Assembly (NCBI RefSeq): GCF_016055025.1
Contig: NZ_JAECVW010000008.1
Source: Thermoactinomyces intermedius
Lineage (GTDB): Bacteria; Bacillota; Bacilli; Thermoactinomycetales; Thermoactinomycetaceae
Length of the DNA: 64,000 nt
Direction: 5' to 3' (one strand)
Part shown: positions 8,518 through 17,044 of the stretch, in pieces
Position numbering within the stretch: position 1 is the first letter of the stretch
How the letters are laid out: every line of letters begins with the position of its first letter
Notes under the pieces: model-generated
Told to the model about the DNA's origin: nothing
The model's input: the letters and a program-made list of their open reading frames with translations, nothing else
Databases searched by the model: none
Translations under genes and position numbers: made by a program

Positions 8518-9822
8518 TTGGGTTTTGCTCAGTTTGAAACAGGCTCGATCGGGAATATTCGTGTCCATGTTTGTAACAGCGAAAAGTTTAAAACCACGAC
8601 GCTGATGGCATTTATTCAACAGGAGTTGTCCCCGGAAACCGTAACCAAAACCGCATTGCTCCCTCAAGTGTTGCAGAGGGGGACACAGTCCCATCTGACC
8701 ACCCTCTCTTTCCGTCAGAAATTGGATGAGTTGTATGGGGCCATTTTGTTCGGGGATGTATTCAAGCGGGGAGAACGGCATATCATGCAATTTGGCATGG
8801 AACTGGCCAATGAACAATATCTGAAGGAATCCCCTTTGCTCCTTGCGGAAGGGATCCGGTTTTTCAGCGAGGTGTTATTAAAGCCGGCGTTGGAAAATCA
8901 AGCATTCAAATCTTCCTATGTGGAAGCGGAAAAGAAAAATTTAAAACAGAAAATCGAGAGCTTAAAGGACGATAAAATCCGCTATGCATCCCAACGCATG
9001 ATCGAAGCCATGTGTCAGGGAGAGCCGTATGCGTTGTTTAACCACGGACGCCTCGAAGACTTGCCAACCATTGACCCGTCATCGTTGTATACATATTATC
9101 AAGAGGTTTTGTCCGAATGCCCGGTGGATTTTTATTGCGTGGGTAATGTATCGGCGGACGAAGTGTTGAAATTGCTTGAAAAAGAATTTTCGTCCATTGC
9201 GGGTAAAACGCGGAAAACGGTACAGACCCAAACGGCTTCCCGTCCGGTGAAGGAAGAACGGGTCGTGATCGAACGGATGAATGTCAATCAAGGGAAACTG
9301 AACATCGGTTGCCGGACCCAAACCACGATAAAAGATCCGGATTATCCGGCGCTCATGATGTATAACGGCATTCTGGGCGGCTTTCCGCATTCCAAGCTGT
9401 TCAGAAATGTGCGTGAAAAAGCGAGCCTCGCGTACTATTGTTCTTCCCGATTGGAAAGCCATAAAGGCCTGTTGCTCATTCAATCCGGGATTGAAATCGC
9501 CAACTATGACCAAGCGGTTCAAATCATCAAAGAGCAGTTGGAGGAAATCCGGCAAGGAAACATCAGCGATCAGGAACTGGAGCAGACCAAGGCGACATTG
9601 TCCAACCAGTTGCGCTCTCAAATGGACCGGTCTTATGAGATGATCCAATTCCATTACCAATCCGTCTTGAACGGAAAAGATTTGCCGCTGGAAATATTAT
9701 TGGAGCAAGTGAATGCGGTGCAAAAGGAAGACGTGCAAAAAATAGCGGAGAAAATCCGGTTGGATGTGATTTATTTTTTACGGGACCGGGGAGGGAATGA
9801 ACATGCAAAAAGTGGAGTTTGA
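8518..9822 (+). CDS. ymfF: M16-family peptidase homologue without zinc site (YmfF-like)
   Basis: This ~434-residue protein has the M16 (pitrilysin-like) fold but lacks the zinc-binding HxxEH; the matching region reads RQKLDELYGA. The C-terminal half has the substrate-arm part typical of M16 (LFRNVREKASLAYYCSS). In this family an inactive subunit often pairs with an active one, and the next gene encodes an M16 protein with HxxEH. The start is probably TTG at 8518, six bases after AAGAGGTG; a GTG at 8509 overlaps that site. The gene overlaps ymfH by 20 bases, which suggests coupled synthesis of a heterodimer. Confidence 0.88.
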   Translation: MGFAQFETGSIGNIRVHVCNSEKFKTTTLMAFIQQELSPETVTKTALLPQVLQRGTQSHLTTLSFRQKLDELYGAILFGDVFKRGERHIMQFGMELANEQYLKESPLLLAEGIRFFSEVLLKPALENQAFKSSYVEAEKKNLKQKIESLKDDKIRYASQRMIEAMCQGEPYALFNHGRLEDLPTIDPSSLYTYYQEVLSECPVDFYCVGNVSADEVLKLLEKEFSSIAGKTRKTVQTQTASRPVKEERVVIERMNVNQGKLNIGCRTQTTIKDPDYPALMMYNGILGGFPHSKLFRNVREKASLAYYCSSRLESHKGLLLIQSGIEIANYDQAVQIIKEQLEEIRQGNISDQELEQTKATLSNQLRSQMDRSYEMIQFHYQSVLNGKDLPLEILLEQVNAVQKEDVQKIAEKIRLDVIYFLRDRGGNEHAKSGV

Positions 9823-11098
9823 TCAAATTCAGGAATCTCTGTTCTTTGAAGAGCTAACCAACGGCTTGAGTGTTTATGTCCTGCCGAAAAAGAATTTCTT
9901 TAAAACTTATGCCACGTTTACAACCAAATACGGATCCATTGACAACACTTTCCGGGTAAGGGGGAAAGAAAAGCACGAGGTTCCCGACGGCATTGCGCAC
10001 TTTTTGGAACATAAAATGTTTGAGCAGGCATCGGGGGAAGACGTGTTCCAGGAGTTTTCGCGGCAGGGGGCTTCAGCCAATGCGTTTACCAGCTTCACCC
10101 GGACAGCTTATTTGTTTTCCAGCACGGGCCAGGTGGAAAAAAACCTGACAACCTTGCTTGATTTTGTGCAATCGCCGTATTTTACGGAGCAAAATGTGGA
10201 GAAAGAAAAAGGGATCATCGGGCAGGAAATCCGGATGTACGATGACAACCCGGACTGGCGTGTTTATTTTGGCTTGTTTGAAGCCATGTATCACCATCAC
10301 CCCGTTAAAATCGACATCGCCGGAACCGTGGAGTCCATATCAAAGATCACCAAAGACTTGTTGTACACTTGCTATGAAACCTTTTACCATCCGAACAACA
10401 TGGTCTTGTTCATCGTCGGGCCGGTGGATCCGGAGGCCATCATCCGACTGGTGAAAGAAAACCAACAGAACAAGTCTTTCCCGGACCAGCCGGAGATCGA
10501 ACGCTTTTTCCCGGATGAGCCTGAGGAAGTGGCCGAACCCGTCAAGGAAATCGAGCTGAGTGTCGGAATTTCCAAATGCATGTTTGGATTCAAAGAAAAA
10601 GCGGACAAGGTGAACGTAAAGGGAAACGAGTTTCTCAAACAGGAAATGGCCACCCAGATCGTCTTGGAAGCATTGCTCGGCCCGGCTTCCAACTTGTACC
10701 AATCCCTGTATGACGACGGATTGATCGATGACGGTTTCGGGACGGACTACACCCTGGACCGGGGATTCGGGCTGTCCATGATCGGAGGGGATACCCCCGA
10801 TCCCGACCAATTGCTTCAGCGGATCAAAAAAGAATTGCCGCCTTTGATCGAAAAGGGACTGGACCAAGACACTTTTGAACGGATCCGCAAAAAGAAGATC
10901 GGTGCGAATCTGCGCTATTTGAATTCCCCGGAATGGATCGCCAACCAATTTACCGGTTACCGGTTCCATGATGCCGATTTATTTGACCTGGTTCCGTGTC
11001 TGGAGGCTTTGACGTTGGAGGAAGTGAACCGGCGCATGCAGGAACACATGCAGTGGGACCGGTTTGCCGTTTCCATCGTGCGGCCGTCCCGGGATTAA
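9803..11098 (+). CDS. ymfH: M16-family zinc metallopeptidase (YmfH-like)
   Basis: A 431-residue M16 peptidase with the zinc motif HFLEH in GIAHFLEHKMFE near residue 65 and the downstream conserved stretch EFSRQGASANAFTSFTRTAY. It is probably the catalytic partner of the zinc-less protein encoded just upstream. The start ATG at 9803 is seven bases after GGGGAGGG; the ATG at 9797 is too close to that site. The peptide substrate is unknown to me. In B. subtilis the ymfF-ymfH pair sits at the same place between spoIIIE and ymfI. Confidence 0.92.
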   Translation: MQKVEFDQIQESLFFEELTNGLSVYVLPKKNFFKTYATFTTKYGSIDNTFRVRGKEKHEVPDGIAHFLEHKMFEQASGEDVFQEFSRQGASANAFTSFTRTAYLFSSTGQVEKNLTTLLDFVQSPYFTEQNVEKEKGIIGQEIRMYDDNPDWRVYFGLFEAMYHHHPVKIDIAGTVESISKITKDLLYTCYETFYHPNNMVLFIVGPVDPEAIIRLVKENQQNKSFPDQPEIERFFPDEPEEVAEPVKEIELSVGISKCMFGFKEKADKVNVKGNEFLKQEMATQIVLEALLGPASNLYQSLYDDGLIDDGFGTDYTLDRGFGLSMIGGDTPDPDQLLQRIKKELPPLIEKGLDQDTFERIRKKKIGANLRYLNSPEWIANQFTGYRFHDADLFDLVPCLEALTLEEVNRRMQEHMQWDRFAVSIVRPSRD

Positions 11099-11171
11099 AG
11101 TCACCAATCACCAAATAACCGTGAAAGCGTCCTTGTTCAAAAGGGCGCTTTTGTTTGAAAGGATGGAAAAT

Positions 11172-11921
11172 ATGCAAGCGTTAAAAGGAAAAACCGCTTG
11201 GATCCTTGGTGGCAGTGGGGGAATCGGGCGGGACATTTGCATCAAACTGGCCGGATTGGGTGCAAATATTGCCGCCGGTTATTTTTCCCGGCGGGAGGAA
11301 GCGCAAAAAGTTGCCGGGGAATGCAAAGAAAAAGGGGTCTTAGCTTTTGCCTTTCCGGTGGATTTAAGGACCCGTTCCTCCGTCGCTGAGGTTTACCGGC
11401 AAATTTCCATGTATCTGTCTCCGCCGGATATCGTGATTCATGCGGCCGGAACATCCAAATGGGGATTGATTCAGGATTTTTCGGATCATGACTATGAAAT
11501 GCTGATGGATGTTCATGTCCGGGGCGCTTTTTATCTGGCGCAAACCGCGCTTCCCCGCATGATCCGGAAAAAAGACGGGCGGATCATTTTGGTCTCCTCC
11601 ATATGGGGGCAGACCGGCGGTGCGGGGGAAGTGTTGTATTCCGCTGCCAAGGGAGCGCAAATCAGCATGGCCAAGGCCCTGGCCAAAGAAGTGGCGCCAA
11701 GCGGCATCACGGTGAATGTCATTGCGCCCGGAGCCATTGACACTCCTTTGTTGGACCGGCAATTGCCCGGGGAGGAAAAACATTCGCTGGCGGAGGACAT
11801 CCCGGCCGGCCGTTTGGGGAGCCCGGAGGAAGTGGCGTCGCTGGCTGCTTTTTTATGTCTCCCCCAAGCTTCCTATATCACCGGTCAAGTCTTTGCTGTC
11901 AATGGCGGTTGGTATACATAA
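11172..11921 (+). CDS. ymfI: Short-chain dehydrogenase YmfI (probable EF-P 5-aminopentanone reductase)
   Basis: A 249-residue short-chain dehydrogenase. The Rossmann motif is GGSGGIG near residue 13, the catalytic residues are Ser in LVSSIWG and YSAAK, and the C-terminus ends SYITGQVFAVNGGWYT. In B. subtilis YmfI at this locus reduces a 5-aminopentanone group on a Lys of elongation factor P; the same role here is inferred from position and family. The frame is open further upstream, but ATG at 11172 gives the usual length and follows AAAGGA. Confidence 0.88.
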   Translation: MQALKGKTAWILGGSGGIGRDICIKLAGLGANIAAGYFSRREEAQKVAGECKEKGVLAFAFPVDLRTRSSVAEVYRQISMYLSPPDIVIHAAGTSKWGLIQDFSDHDYEMLMDVHVRGAFYLAQTALPRMIRKKDGRIILVSSIWGQTGGAGEVLYSAAKGAQISMAKALAKEVAPSGITVNVIAPGAIDTPLLDRQLPGEEKHSLAEDIPAGRLGSPEEVASLAAFLCLPQASYITGQVFAVNGGWYT

Positions 11922-11984
11922 AAAGAAATCATTCGATTCATATTAGAAGTAGATCCATGTATCAGATCAAAGGAGGAAAAAGAA

Positions 11985-12239
11985 ATGTCTGTTTTGGACA
12001 ACTTTCAGGATTGGAAAGAGTTTTTGCATAACCGCGTGGACCAAGCCCGCCAGCTGGGAATGAGTGACCAGGACATCAAAGATTTGGCCCATCAACTGGG
12101 GGATTATCTGGCCAAGGATGTGGATCCGCAAAACACCCAGGAACGTCTTTTGAAAGATCTTTGGAGTGTGGCGGACGAAAACGAACAACAAACGATCGCC
12201 AATTTAATGGTCAAAATGGTGAACGATGGAAAAAGATGA
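11985..12239 (+). CDS. ymfJ: DUF3243 protein YmfJ
   Basis: An 84-residue soluble protein of the DUF3243 family, found at this place in Bacillus genomes. It begins MSVLDNFQDWKEFLHNRVDQA and is mostly helical and charged. The start follows AAAGGAGG. No catalytic motif or membrane segment is visible, and the function is unknown to me. Confidence 0.88.
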   Translation: MSVLDNFQDWKEFLHNRVDQARQLGMSDQDIKDLAHQLGDYLAKDVDPQNTQERLLKDLWSVADENEQQTIANLMVKMVNDGKR

Positions 12240-12257
12240 ATGTTTGTTTTTTATTTT

Positions 12258-12287
12258 AAAACACCCAAAAACGGGTGTTTTATTTTT
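12258..12287 (+). terminator. Terminator after ymfJ
   Basis: The hairpin AAAACACCC-aaaaac-GGGTGTTTT is followed by a T run. It separates the ymfF-J group from ymfK. Confidence 0.8.
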
Positions 12288-12336
12288 TTGATAAATCTAA
12301 TTCTCAATGTAATACTTTTTTGGCACTTTGCGGTTA

Positions 12337-12345
12337 TGCTATACT
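12337..12345 (+). promoter_or_regulatory. Extended -10 promoter of ymfK
   Basis: TGC followed by TATACT forms an extended -10 element 60 bases before ymfK. TTGGCA lies 14 bases upstream, which is short for a -35. Confidence 0.5.
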
Positions 12346-12404
12346 AATTAACATATTAATCTTTTGAATTTAGCGTTTGAAACGGGAGAGGGTGGGGTGT
12401 TGTC

Positions 12405-13166
12405 ATGGATCACCAGGAATGGTATCTGGAATATCAGATTCATAAAAACCGCCCCGGACTGATGGGGGATTTGGCGTCCATATTGGGGATGCTTACCATC
12501 AATATCGTCACGATTAACGGTGTGGAGAAAAACCGGCGGGGATTACTGCTCCGTACCGATGATAAAGAAAAGATTGAGGCGTTAAGGGAAATTTTGACAA
12601 GAGTTGATAACATCACCATTACTGCTTTGCGCCCTCCTCAACTGGTGGACCGGATGGCGGTCAGACACGGCCGTTACCTGGAACGGTGTGTGGCCGATGA
12701 AAGAACGTATCGATTCACAAGGGAAGAGCTGGGGCTTTTGGTGGATTTCATGGCACATCTTTTTAAAAAAGAAGGGGCTCAGTTAATTGGCATCCGGGGC
12801 ATGCCCAGGGTCGGGAAAACCGAGTCTGTGGTGGCTGCCAGTGTTTGTGCCAATAAGCGTTGGACATTTGTTTCGTCCACATTGTTAAAACAGACGGTCC
12901 GCAGCCAATTGGCCCAGGATGAACTTTCAGGCCAAAACGTGTATATTATTGACGGGATCGTTTCCACGCTCCGCTCGACCGAACGCCATGACATGCTGGT
13001 CCGGGAAATTTTGCGCATGGACGCAACCAAAGTGATTGAACATCCGGATGTGTTCATCAGGGAAACAGAGTATACTTTGGATGATTTTGATTACATCATT
13101 GAATTGCGGAATCATCCGGATGAAGTGATTTCGTATGACCGATTGGATGAAAATCATGGATTTTAA
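12405..13166 (+). CDS. ymfK: DUF3388 protein YmfK (ACT-like plus P-loop-like domain)
   Basis: A 253-residue protein of the DUF3388 family. Residues about 8-80 look like an ACT ligand-binding domain (NRPGLMGDLASILGMLTINI). Around residue 130 the sequence GMPRVGKTE resembles a Walker A loop, and YIIDG near residue 185 could serve as Walker B. The function is unknown to me. The position just before rodZ and pgsA is conserved in Bacillus, which hints at a link with envelope functions. Confidence 0.86.
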   Translation: MDHQEWYLEYQIHKNRPGLMGDLASILGMLTINIVTINGVEKNRRGLLLRTDDKEKIEALREILTRVDNITITALRPPQLVDRMAVRHGRYLERCVADERTYRFTREELGLLVDFMAHLFKKEGAQLIGIRGMPRVGKTESVVAASVCANKRWTFVSSTLLKQTVRSQLAQDELSGQNVYIIDGIVSTLRSTERHDMLVREILRMDATKVIEHPDVFIRETEYTLDDFDYIIELRNHPDEVISYDRLDENHGF

Positions 13167-13204
13167 ACGTGGCAAAAGCTTTGCTGCAAGGGGAGGGATC
13201 AAAA

Positions 13205-14392
13205 ATGTCGGGGATTGGAGACTATTTGAAACAGGTCCGGCAGCAACGGGGGTATTCTCTGGAAGAAGTAAACAGAATCACGAATATTCACATAAAATAT
13301 TTGCATGCGCTGGAAAATGACCGTTTTGATTTGCTGCCAAGCCCTTTTTATGCCAAGGCTTTTTTGAGAACCTACGCGAAAAGCCTCGGTGTGGATACAA
13401 AACCATTGTTGGACCATTTTGACAAGCTGATGAAAATGCGTCCCAATCAGGAACAGTCCAAAGCCTTCACGCCCCCCAAACCGGCATCCCGGACACAAAT
13501 GTTGCCGAAACCAAGCGGAAAATTTCTTCCTCCGAAAGGACAAGCGCAAAGTCCGAGACCGAACGGGCTGTTGGGCGGAAGTCCGTTCCGTCAGCCAATC
13601 AACCCGGAGCCTGAACCGGCCAAAAAATCTTTGTCTTCTGCGCCGAATCCCGGATTGAATTTTCGTCCGGAAAATCAGCAAAATCAGCTTCCGCCGGTTC
13701 CGGAAGTGCCGAAAGCCCCGGAACAACCGGCCGGACTGCAACCAACGAAAAACCCGGAACCGTCAACCCAAACACCCGTACCTCAAACGACGCTGTCTCT
13801 GCCTCCGCTTGAAGCCACGCAACAGCATCTGTTAACACCGCGCCGGGTTGCCATGGAATTGAAAAAAAAACAAATGAAAGAGAAAAAAGAAAATGTCAAA
13901 AAGAAAAAACATACGATGATTGCCATGGTTGTCGGTGCTTTGTTATTGTTAAGCGGAGGAGTGTATGTTTATCTCCATGATCATCAGACTTCCCAGCCCG
14001 AAAAACGCAATGCAATGGAATTTCCTTCCGGAAACGGGCAAATGGAGGATGTCAATGCAGCTTCGCAAAATTCGCCCACCTTGGAGGAAGGGGAAGAATC
14101 TTCGGATCCTTATGTCGGACAAGAGTTTTTGATCAAAAATGTCGATAAATTAAATGTTGTGTTAAAAGGGAGAAGCGGGGAATCAACGGTTTTGTATGCT
14201 CCGACACCGAAAGATCAGCCCCAAAAATTGACATTGCGTGTGGGGCAAGAAGTCACACTGGATACAGCCGGAAAAAACTATATTTGGTTCCGGTTGGGAA
14301 CGCCATCTAATGTAGAAATCCTTGTTAATGATCAACAAATCAATACAGATGCTCAAGATGCTGAAAAAAGTTACGTGGTGAAAGTTCAGTAA
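13205..14392 (+). CDS. rodZ: RodZ-like protein A (first of four tandem paralogues)
   Basis: A 395-residue membrane protein. The RodZ-type HTH is at the N-terminus (YLKQVRQQRGYSLEEVNRIT, then NDRFDLLPSPFYAKAFLRTYA). A long Pro/Gln-rich cytoplasmic linker runs to about residue 235, followed by one membrane segment at about 237-257. The outer domain of about 130 residues ends with a DUF4115-like beta part (VEILVNDQQI). RodZ ties MreB filaments to the cell wall machinery. Translation probably starts at ATG 13205, seven bases after GGGAGGG; the frame is open to 13169. The gene follows ymfK closely and is probably cotranscribed with it. Confidence 0.85.
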   Translation: MSGIGDYLKQVRQQRGYSLEEVNRITNIHIKYLHALENDRFDLLPSPFYAKAFLRTYAKSLGVDTKPLLDHFDKLMKMRPNQEQSKAFTPPKPASRTQMLPKPSGKFLPPKGQAQSPRPNGLLGGSPFRQPINPEPEPAKKSLSSAPNPGLNFRPENQQNQLPPVPEVPKAPEQPAGLQPTKNPEPSTQTPVPQTTLSLPPLEATQQHLLTPRRVAMELKKKQMKEKKENVKKKKHTMIAMVVGALLLLSGGVYVYLHDHQTSQPEKRNAMEFPSGNGQMEDVNAASQNSPTLEEGEESSDPYVGQEFLIKNVDKLNVVLKGRSGESTVLYAPTPKDQPQKLTLRVGQEVTLDTAGKNYIWFRLGTPSNVEILVNDQQINTDAQDAEKSYVVKVQ

Positions 14393-14423
14393 GCCGTGAA
14401 GTTAGTTTGGGGAGGGTGCTTCG

Positions 14424-15020
14424 TTGTCCGTGGAAATCGGGAGGAGATTGAGAAGGGCGCGTGAGGCGTCGGGCTTGACTTTGGAAGAAGTGGAGAGAAG
14501 GACCAGAATTTCCAAAAGGGAATTGTTGGCGATGGAACAGGGGAGGTTTCAGTTTCACCCCAATCCTGCGTATGTTCGTTCCTGTGTCCGGGCATATGCA
14601 ACGGTAGTGGGGGAAAATCCGCAACGGATGTTAAATTGGTTGCAACGGGCACAAGAAAGGACCACGCGCAGGGAACCAGCGGTCCGGAGAAATCTTCCGG
14701 ACGGGCAGGGAAATGGCGGAGAGCTGTCCCGGTCCCGCCGCCGGTCAAACGGCTACGGACGTTCACAATCTCATACGAAACCGGATGATCCGCAGCAGGA
14801 GGATTATCCCCCTCAAAGGCAGGTGTACCGCCGATCGGAGAGAGAGGGGATGGAGGCGGAATCCGGCGAAGGTGAGTACAGCCGCCGGAGTCGCCGGCAG
14901 GCTTCCAAAAAGAAAACGTCCGTTTTTGATAAAATTTACTCGTATTTTTTATTATCGGGTGCAATTTTATTGGTGATTGCAACCATTTGTTTTTTATGGT
15001 TCCGATGGAGCAATGCCTGA
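14424..15020 (+). CDS. RodZ-like protein B, without outer domain
   Basis: A 198-residue protein with the same HTH as its neighbours (LRRAREASGLTLEEVERRT, then HPNPAYVRSCVRAYA). An Arg/Ser-rich, strongly basic linker occupies residues about 80-165. A single membrane segment at about 172-193 is followed by only a few residues, so the outer DUF4115-like domain is absent. It could interact with MreB or DNA but could not sense the wall directly. The start is TTG after GGGGAGGG. This is the second of four tandem paralogues. Confidence 0.8.
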   Translation: MSVEIGRRLRRAREASGLTLEEVERRTRISKRELLAMEQGRFQFHPNPAYVRSCVRAYATVVGENPQRMLNWLQRAQERTTRREPAVRRNLPDGQGNGGELSRSRRRSNGYGRSQSHTKPDDPQQEDYPPQRQVYRRSEREGMEAESGEGEYSRRSRRQASKKKTSVFDKIYSYFLLSGAILLVIATICFLWFRWSNA

Positions 15021-15184
15021 TCAAAAAGGCGGTTTCCCGGATTGGACAGGCCGGGGACCCCTGTCTTTTGAAATATCAGAATATATTGAATTTTAACCGG
15101 AGTTTTTCAGCGGAAAAATTGACGGTTTTTAAAAAAAGATTTAATTTCGGATGGCGTCAAGAGGGACTGCAGAAGAAGGCGTTT
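15021..15184. other. Noncoding stretch after rodZ-like B
   Basis: No convincing gene is visible here. The region is AT-rich and leads into the promoter at 15185. Confidence 0.5.
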
Positions 15185-15213
15185 TTGACACATTTCGGAG
15201 ACCATGGTATGCT
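15185..15213 (+). promoter_or_regulatory. Sigma-A promoter of rodZ-like C
   Basis: A perfect -35 TTGACA (15185-15190), a 17-base spacer and -10 TATGCT (15208-15213) put the start near 15220. That leaves an untranslated leader of about 300 bases before the gene. Confidence 0.6.
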
Positions 15214-15214
15214 T

Positions 15215-15232
15215 GAAACAAATTGTTGTTTC
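15215..15232. promoter_or_regulatory. Operator-like palindrome over the transcription start
   Basis: GAAACAA-attg-TTGTTTC is a perfect 7-bp inverted repeat directly after the -10 element, overlapping the predicted start. A repressor bound here would block transcription. The regulator is unknown; the HTH proteins encoded next to it are candidates. Confidence 0.4.
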
Positions 15233-15523
15233 TATACAGCGCCGTCAAGATCATTGTTTTTTTATATATATTTACAACAACTCTCAGGCTCTTTTTTGTT
15301 TATGGGATGTTGTTTCAAAGAAAAGAAATAGATTTTGATTTCGGTAAAGAGTATGATAGAAGACGGTGTTTCAACTATCGATAAAAATGTTTACAACCAA
15401 TCGAAAAGTGCTGGGAAAACAGCGAACACCATGAGAAAACCGATAATTTAACGGGTTGCTGAGCAGCATGTCTTTTGTTGTCAAAAGCGTATTGTTCAAA
15501 CAGCCTTTCAGGAGGTGGCTGGG
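15233..15523 (+). other. Long untranslated leader of rodZ-like C
   Basis: About 290 AT-rich bases lie between the predicted transcription start and the start codon. I see no convincing frame and no riboswitch consensus. TTGTTTC recurs near 15310. Confidence 0.4.
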
Positions 15524-16927
15524 GTGTCTGTCGAAATTGGCTCATATCTTCGACAAGCCCGAGAAGCGATTGGAATGTCCCTCGAAGAATTGCAAGAAAA
15601 AACAAAGATCCAAAAATCATTTTTAATTGCGATCGAAAATGGTGAATTTGATAAATTGCCGAGCCCTTTTTATGTGCGGACATATCTGCGTTCTTATGCC
15701 AACTGCGTAAAAATCGAACCGCATCATATTTTGCGTCAGTACCGAAAGATGGAACAAGCGGAGAGATTAACCGGGGTACATAAAGCGGTCAATCCGAATG
15801 ATCTTAATCAAAATCAGCAGACGCAAAAGTTGCCGCCGCTTGAAAAATACCAGTTGACGGGCAAAATGCCTGCCGTCAATCCAAGCCAATCGACGCAGCA
15901 AAACACAACGCGCATGAGAACATTGCCGATGAGTAACCAGAACAAGGGCCGGATCAATGCCCAAACGGCGCTGACGGCTTCCAAGACCATGATCAACCGG
16001 GTGAGCGATCAGGTGAAAGCGCGCCGGGACATGGGTTATCAGCAAGCGGGCATTCTGAATAAGGATAAAGACCAGACGGCTCAGGGGAACGTTGGCGGAA
16101 TCAGTCCGAAAAAAGAATTGTATCCGACGGTTTCACGGAAAAACCACGGACAAACCAGGCCGAACCAAAGTTTGTTGCTTTCAAACACCGGAAAGGTGCC
16201 GCGTGTGTCCGGGCCGTTGACCCGGGTTTCGGATCAGGCAACCCGAAATTCCGGACCGGTGCCCCGGGTGACGGGTGCGATGAAAAAGCTGGATTTAAAC
16301 GATGTCCCGATTCCATCGGTTTTGCCGGATGACTTGGAAAACGAATCGAAGACAAAAGAAGGGGAGCGTCAACGGTTGAGTCGCGTTGAACGCTTAAGTC
16401 GCAGTGCGTCCAAAAGCCGGAGATCTTTCAAAATATCCGGTTTGAATCTCAAAAGCCCCATTGCCATGGCGGTGGCAGGTCTGATTTTGTGTATTCCTCT
16501 GGGATGGGCGATTTTGTCTTTTACAGGGGATGACACCCAACCGGATTCCAATTCGACTGCACAAACCGCCAATGACCAAATGCTTGAGATTCCGCCTGAG
16601 AAAAAAGGAAAATTGCAATTGGCGCAACAAGATGTGAATGTGGTGCACTATCGTCTCCAGGATACCGATCAAATCGTGGTGATGGTTCATGCCGCCGGTG
16701 GAAAATCGCGGGTTGAGCTCAGAACCGATCTTCCTTCCGAGGGCGGGAGTGACCATTTGATCAAAGATGTGACGTTGCCCAAGGACGAAAAATGGAGCTA
16801 CAAATATACATATGAAGGCAATCCGGACTTTTATGTCGGATTGAGCGCTCCGGAAGATGCGATTGTTTACGTGAACGGACAAGTCGTGAAATCGGCTCGG
16901 TATATTCACGTTCGCAGAGTGGATTGA
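15524..16927 (+). CDS. RodZ-like protein C, long linker
   Basis: A 467-residue membrane protein. The RodZ-type HTH comes first (YLRQAREAIGMSLEELQEKT, then LPSPFYVRTYLRSYA). An unusually long Asn/Gln-rich basic linker of ~230 residues follows and holds short internal repeats (VPRVSGPLTRVSD, GPVPRVTGA). One membrane segment lies at about 312-331, and an outer domain of about 130 residues ends in IVYVNGQVV. The start is GTG at 15524, eight bases after GGAGG; the GTG at 15515 overlaps that site. This paralogue has its own promoter, palindrome and terminator, so it is a separate transcription unit. Confidence 0.82.
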   Translation: MSVEIGSYLRQAREAIGMSLEELQEKTKIQKSFLIAIENGEFDKLPSPFYVRTYLRSYANCVKIEPHHILRQYRKMEQAERLTGVHKAVNPNDLNQNQQTQKLPPLEKYQLTGKMPAVNPSQSTQQNTTRMRTLPMSNQNKGRINAQTALTASKTMINRVSDQVKARRDMGYQQAGILNKDKDQTAQGNVGGISPKKELYPTVSRKNHGQTRPNQSLLLSNTGKVPRVSGPLTRVSDQATRNSGPVPRVTGAMKKLDLNDVPIPSVLPDDLENESKTKEGERQRLSRVERLSRSASKSRRSFKISGLNLKSPIAMAVAGLILCIPLGWAILSFTGDDTQPDSNSTAQTANDQMLEIPPEKKGKLQLAQQDVNVVHYRLQDTDQIVVMVHAAGGKSRVELRTDLPSEGGSDHLIKDVTLPKDEKWSYKYTYEGNPDFYVGLSAPEDAIVYVNGQVVKSARYIHVRRVD

Positions 16928-16940
16928 TTTTTTTTTTGGA

Positions 16941-16971
16941 AGCAAGTGCTTACCCGGCACTTGCTTTTTTG
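16941..16971 (+). terminator. Terminator after rodZ-like C
   Basis: The hairpin AGCAAGTGC-ttacccg-GCACTTGCT is followed by a run of T's. Confidence 0.9.
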
Positions 16972-16997
16972 ACGTTCATATTCTTCTGGGCTATACT
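16969..16997 (+). promoter_or_regulatory. Sigma-A promoter of rodZ-like D
   Basis: TTGACG (16969-16974), a 17-base spacer and TATACT (16992-16997) form a strong promoter right after the terminator. Confidence 0.7.
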
Positions 16998-17044
16998 GTA
17001 TAAGTTAGAATTGAACAGAACAATCTACGGGAGGGACACGGCAG

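Noticed and set aside
13169..13204. Earlier start for rodZ-like A.
   Set aside because: The GGGAGGG ribosome site lies inside this extension and fits ATG at 13205.
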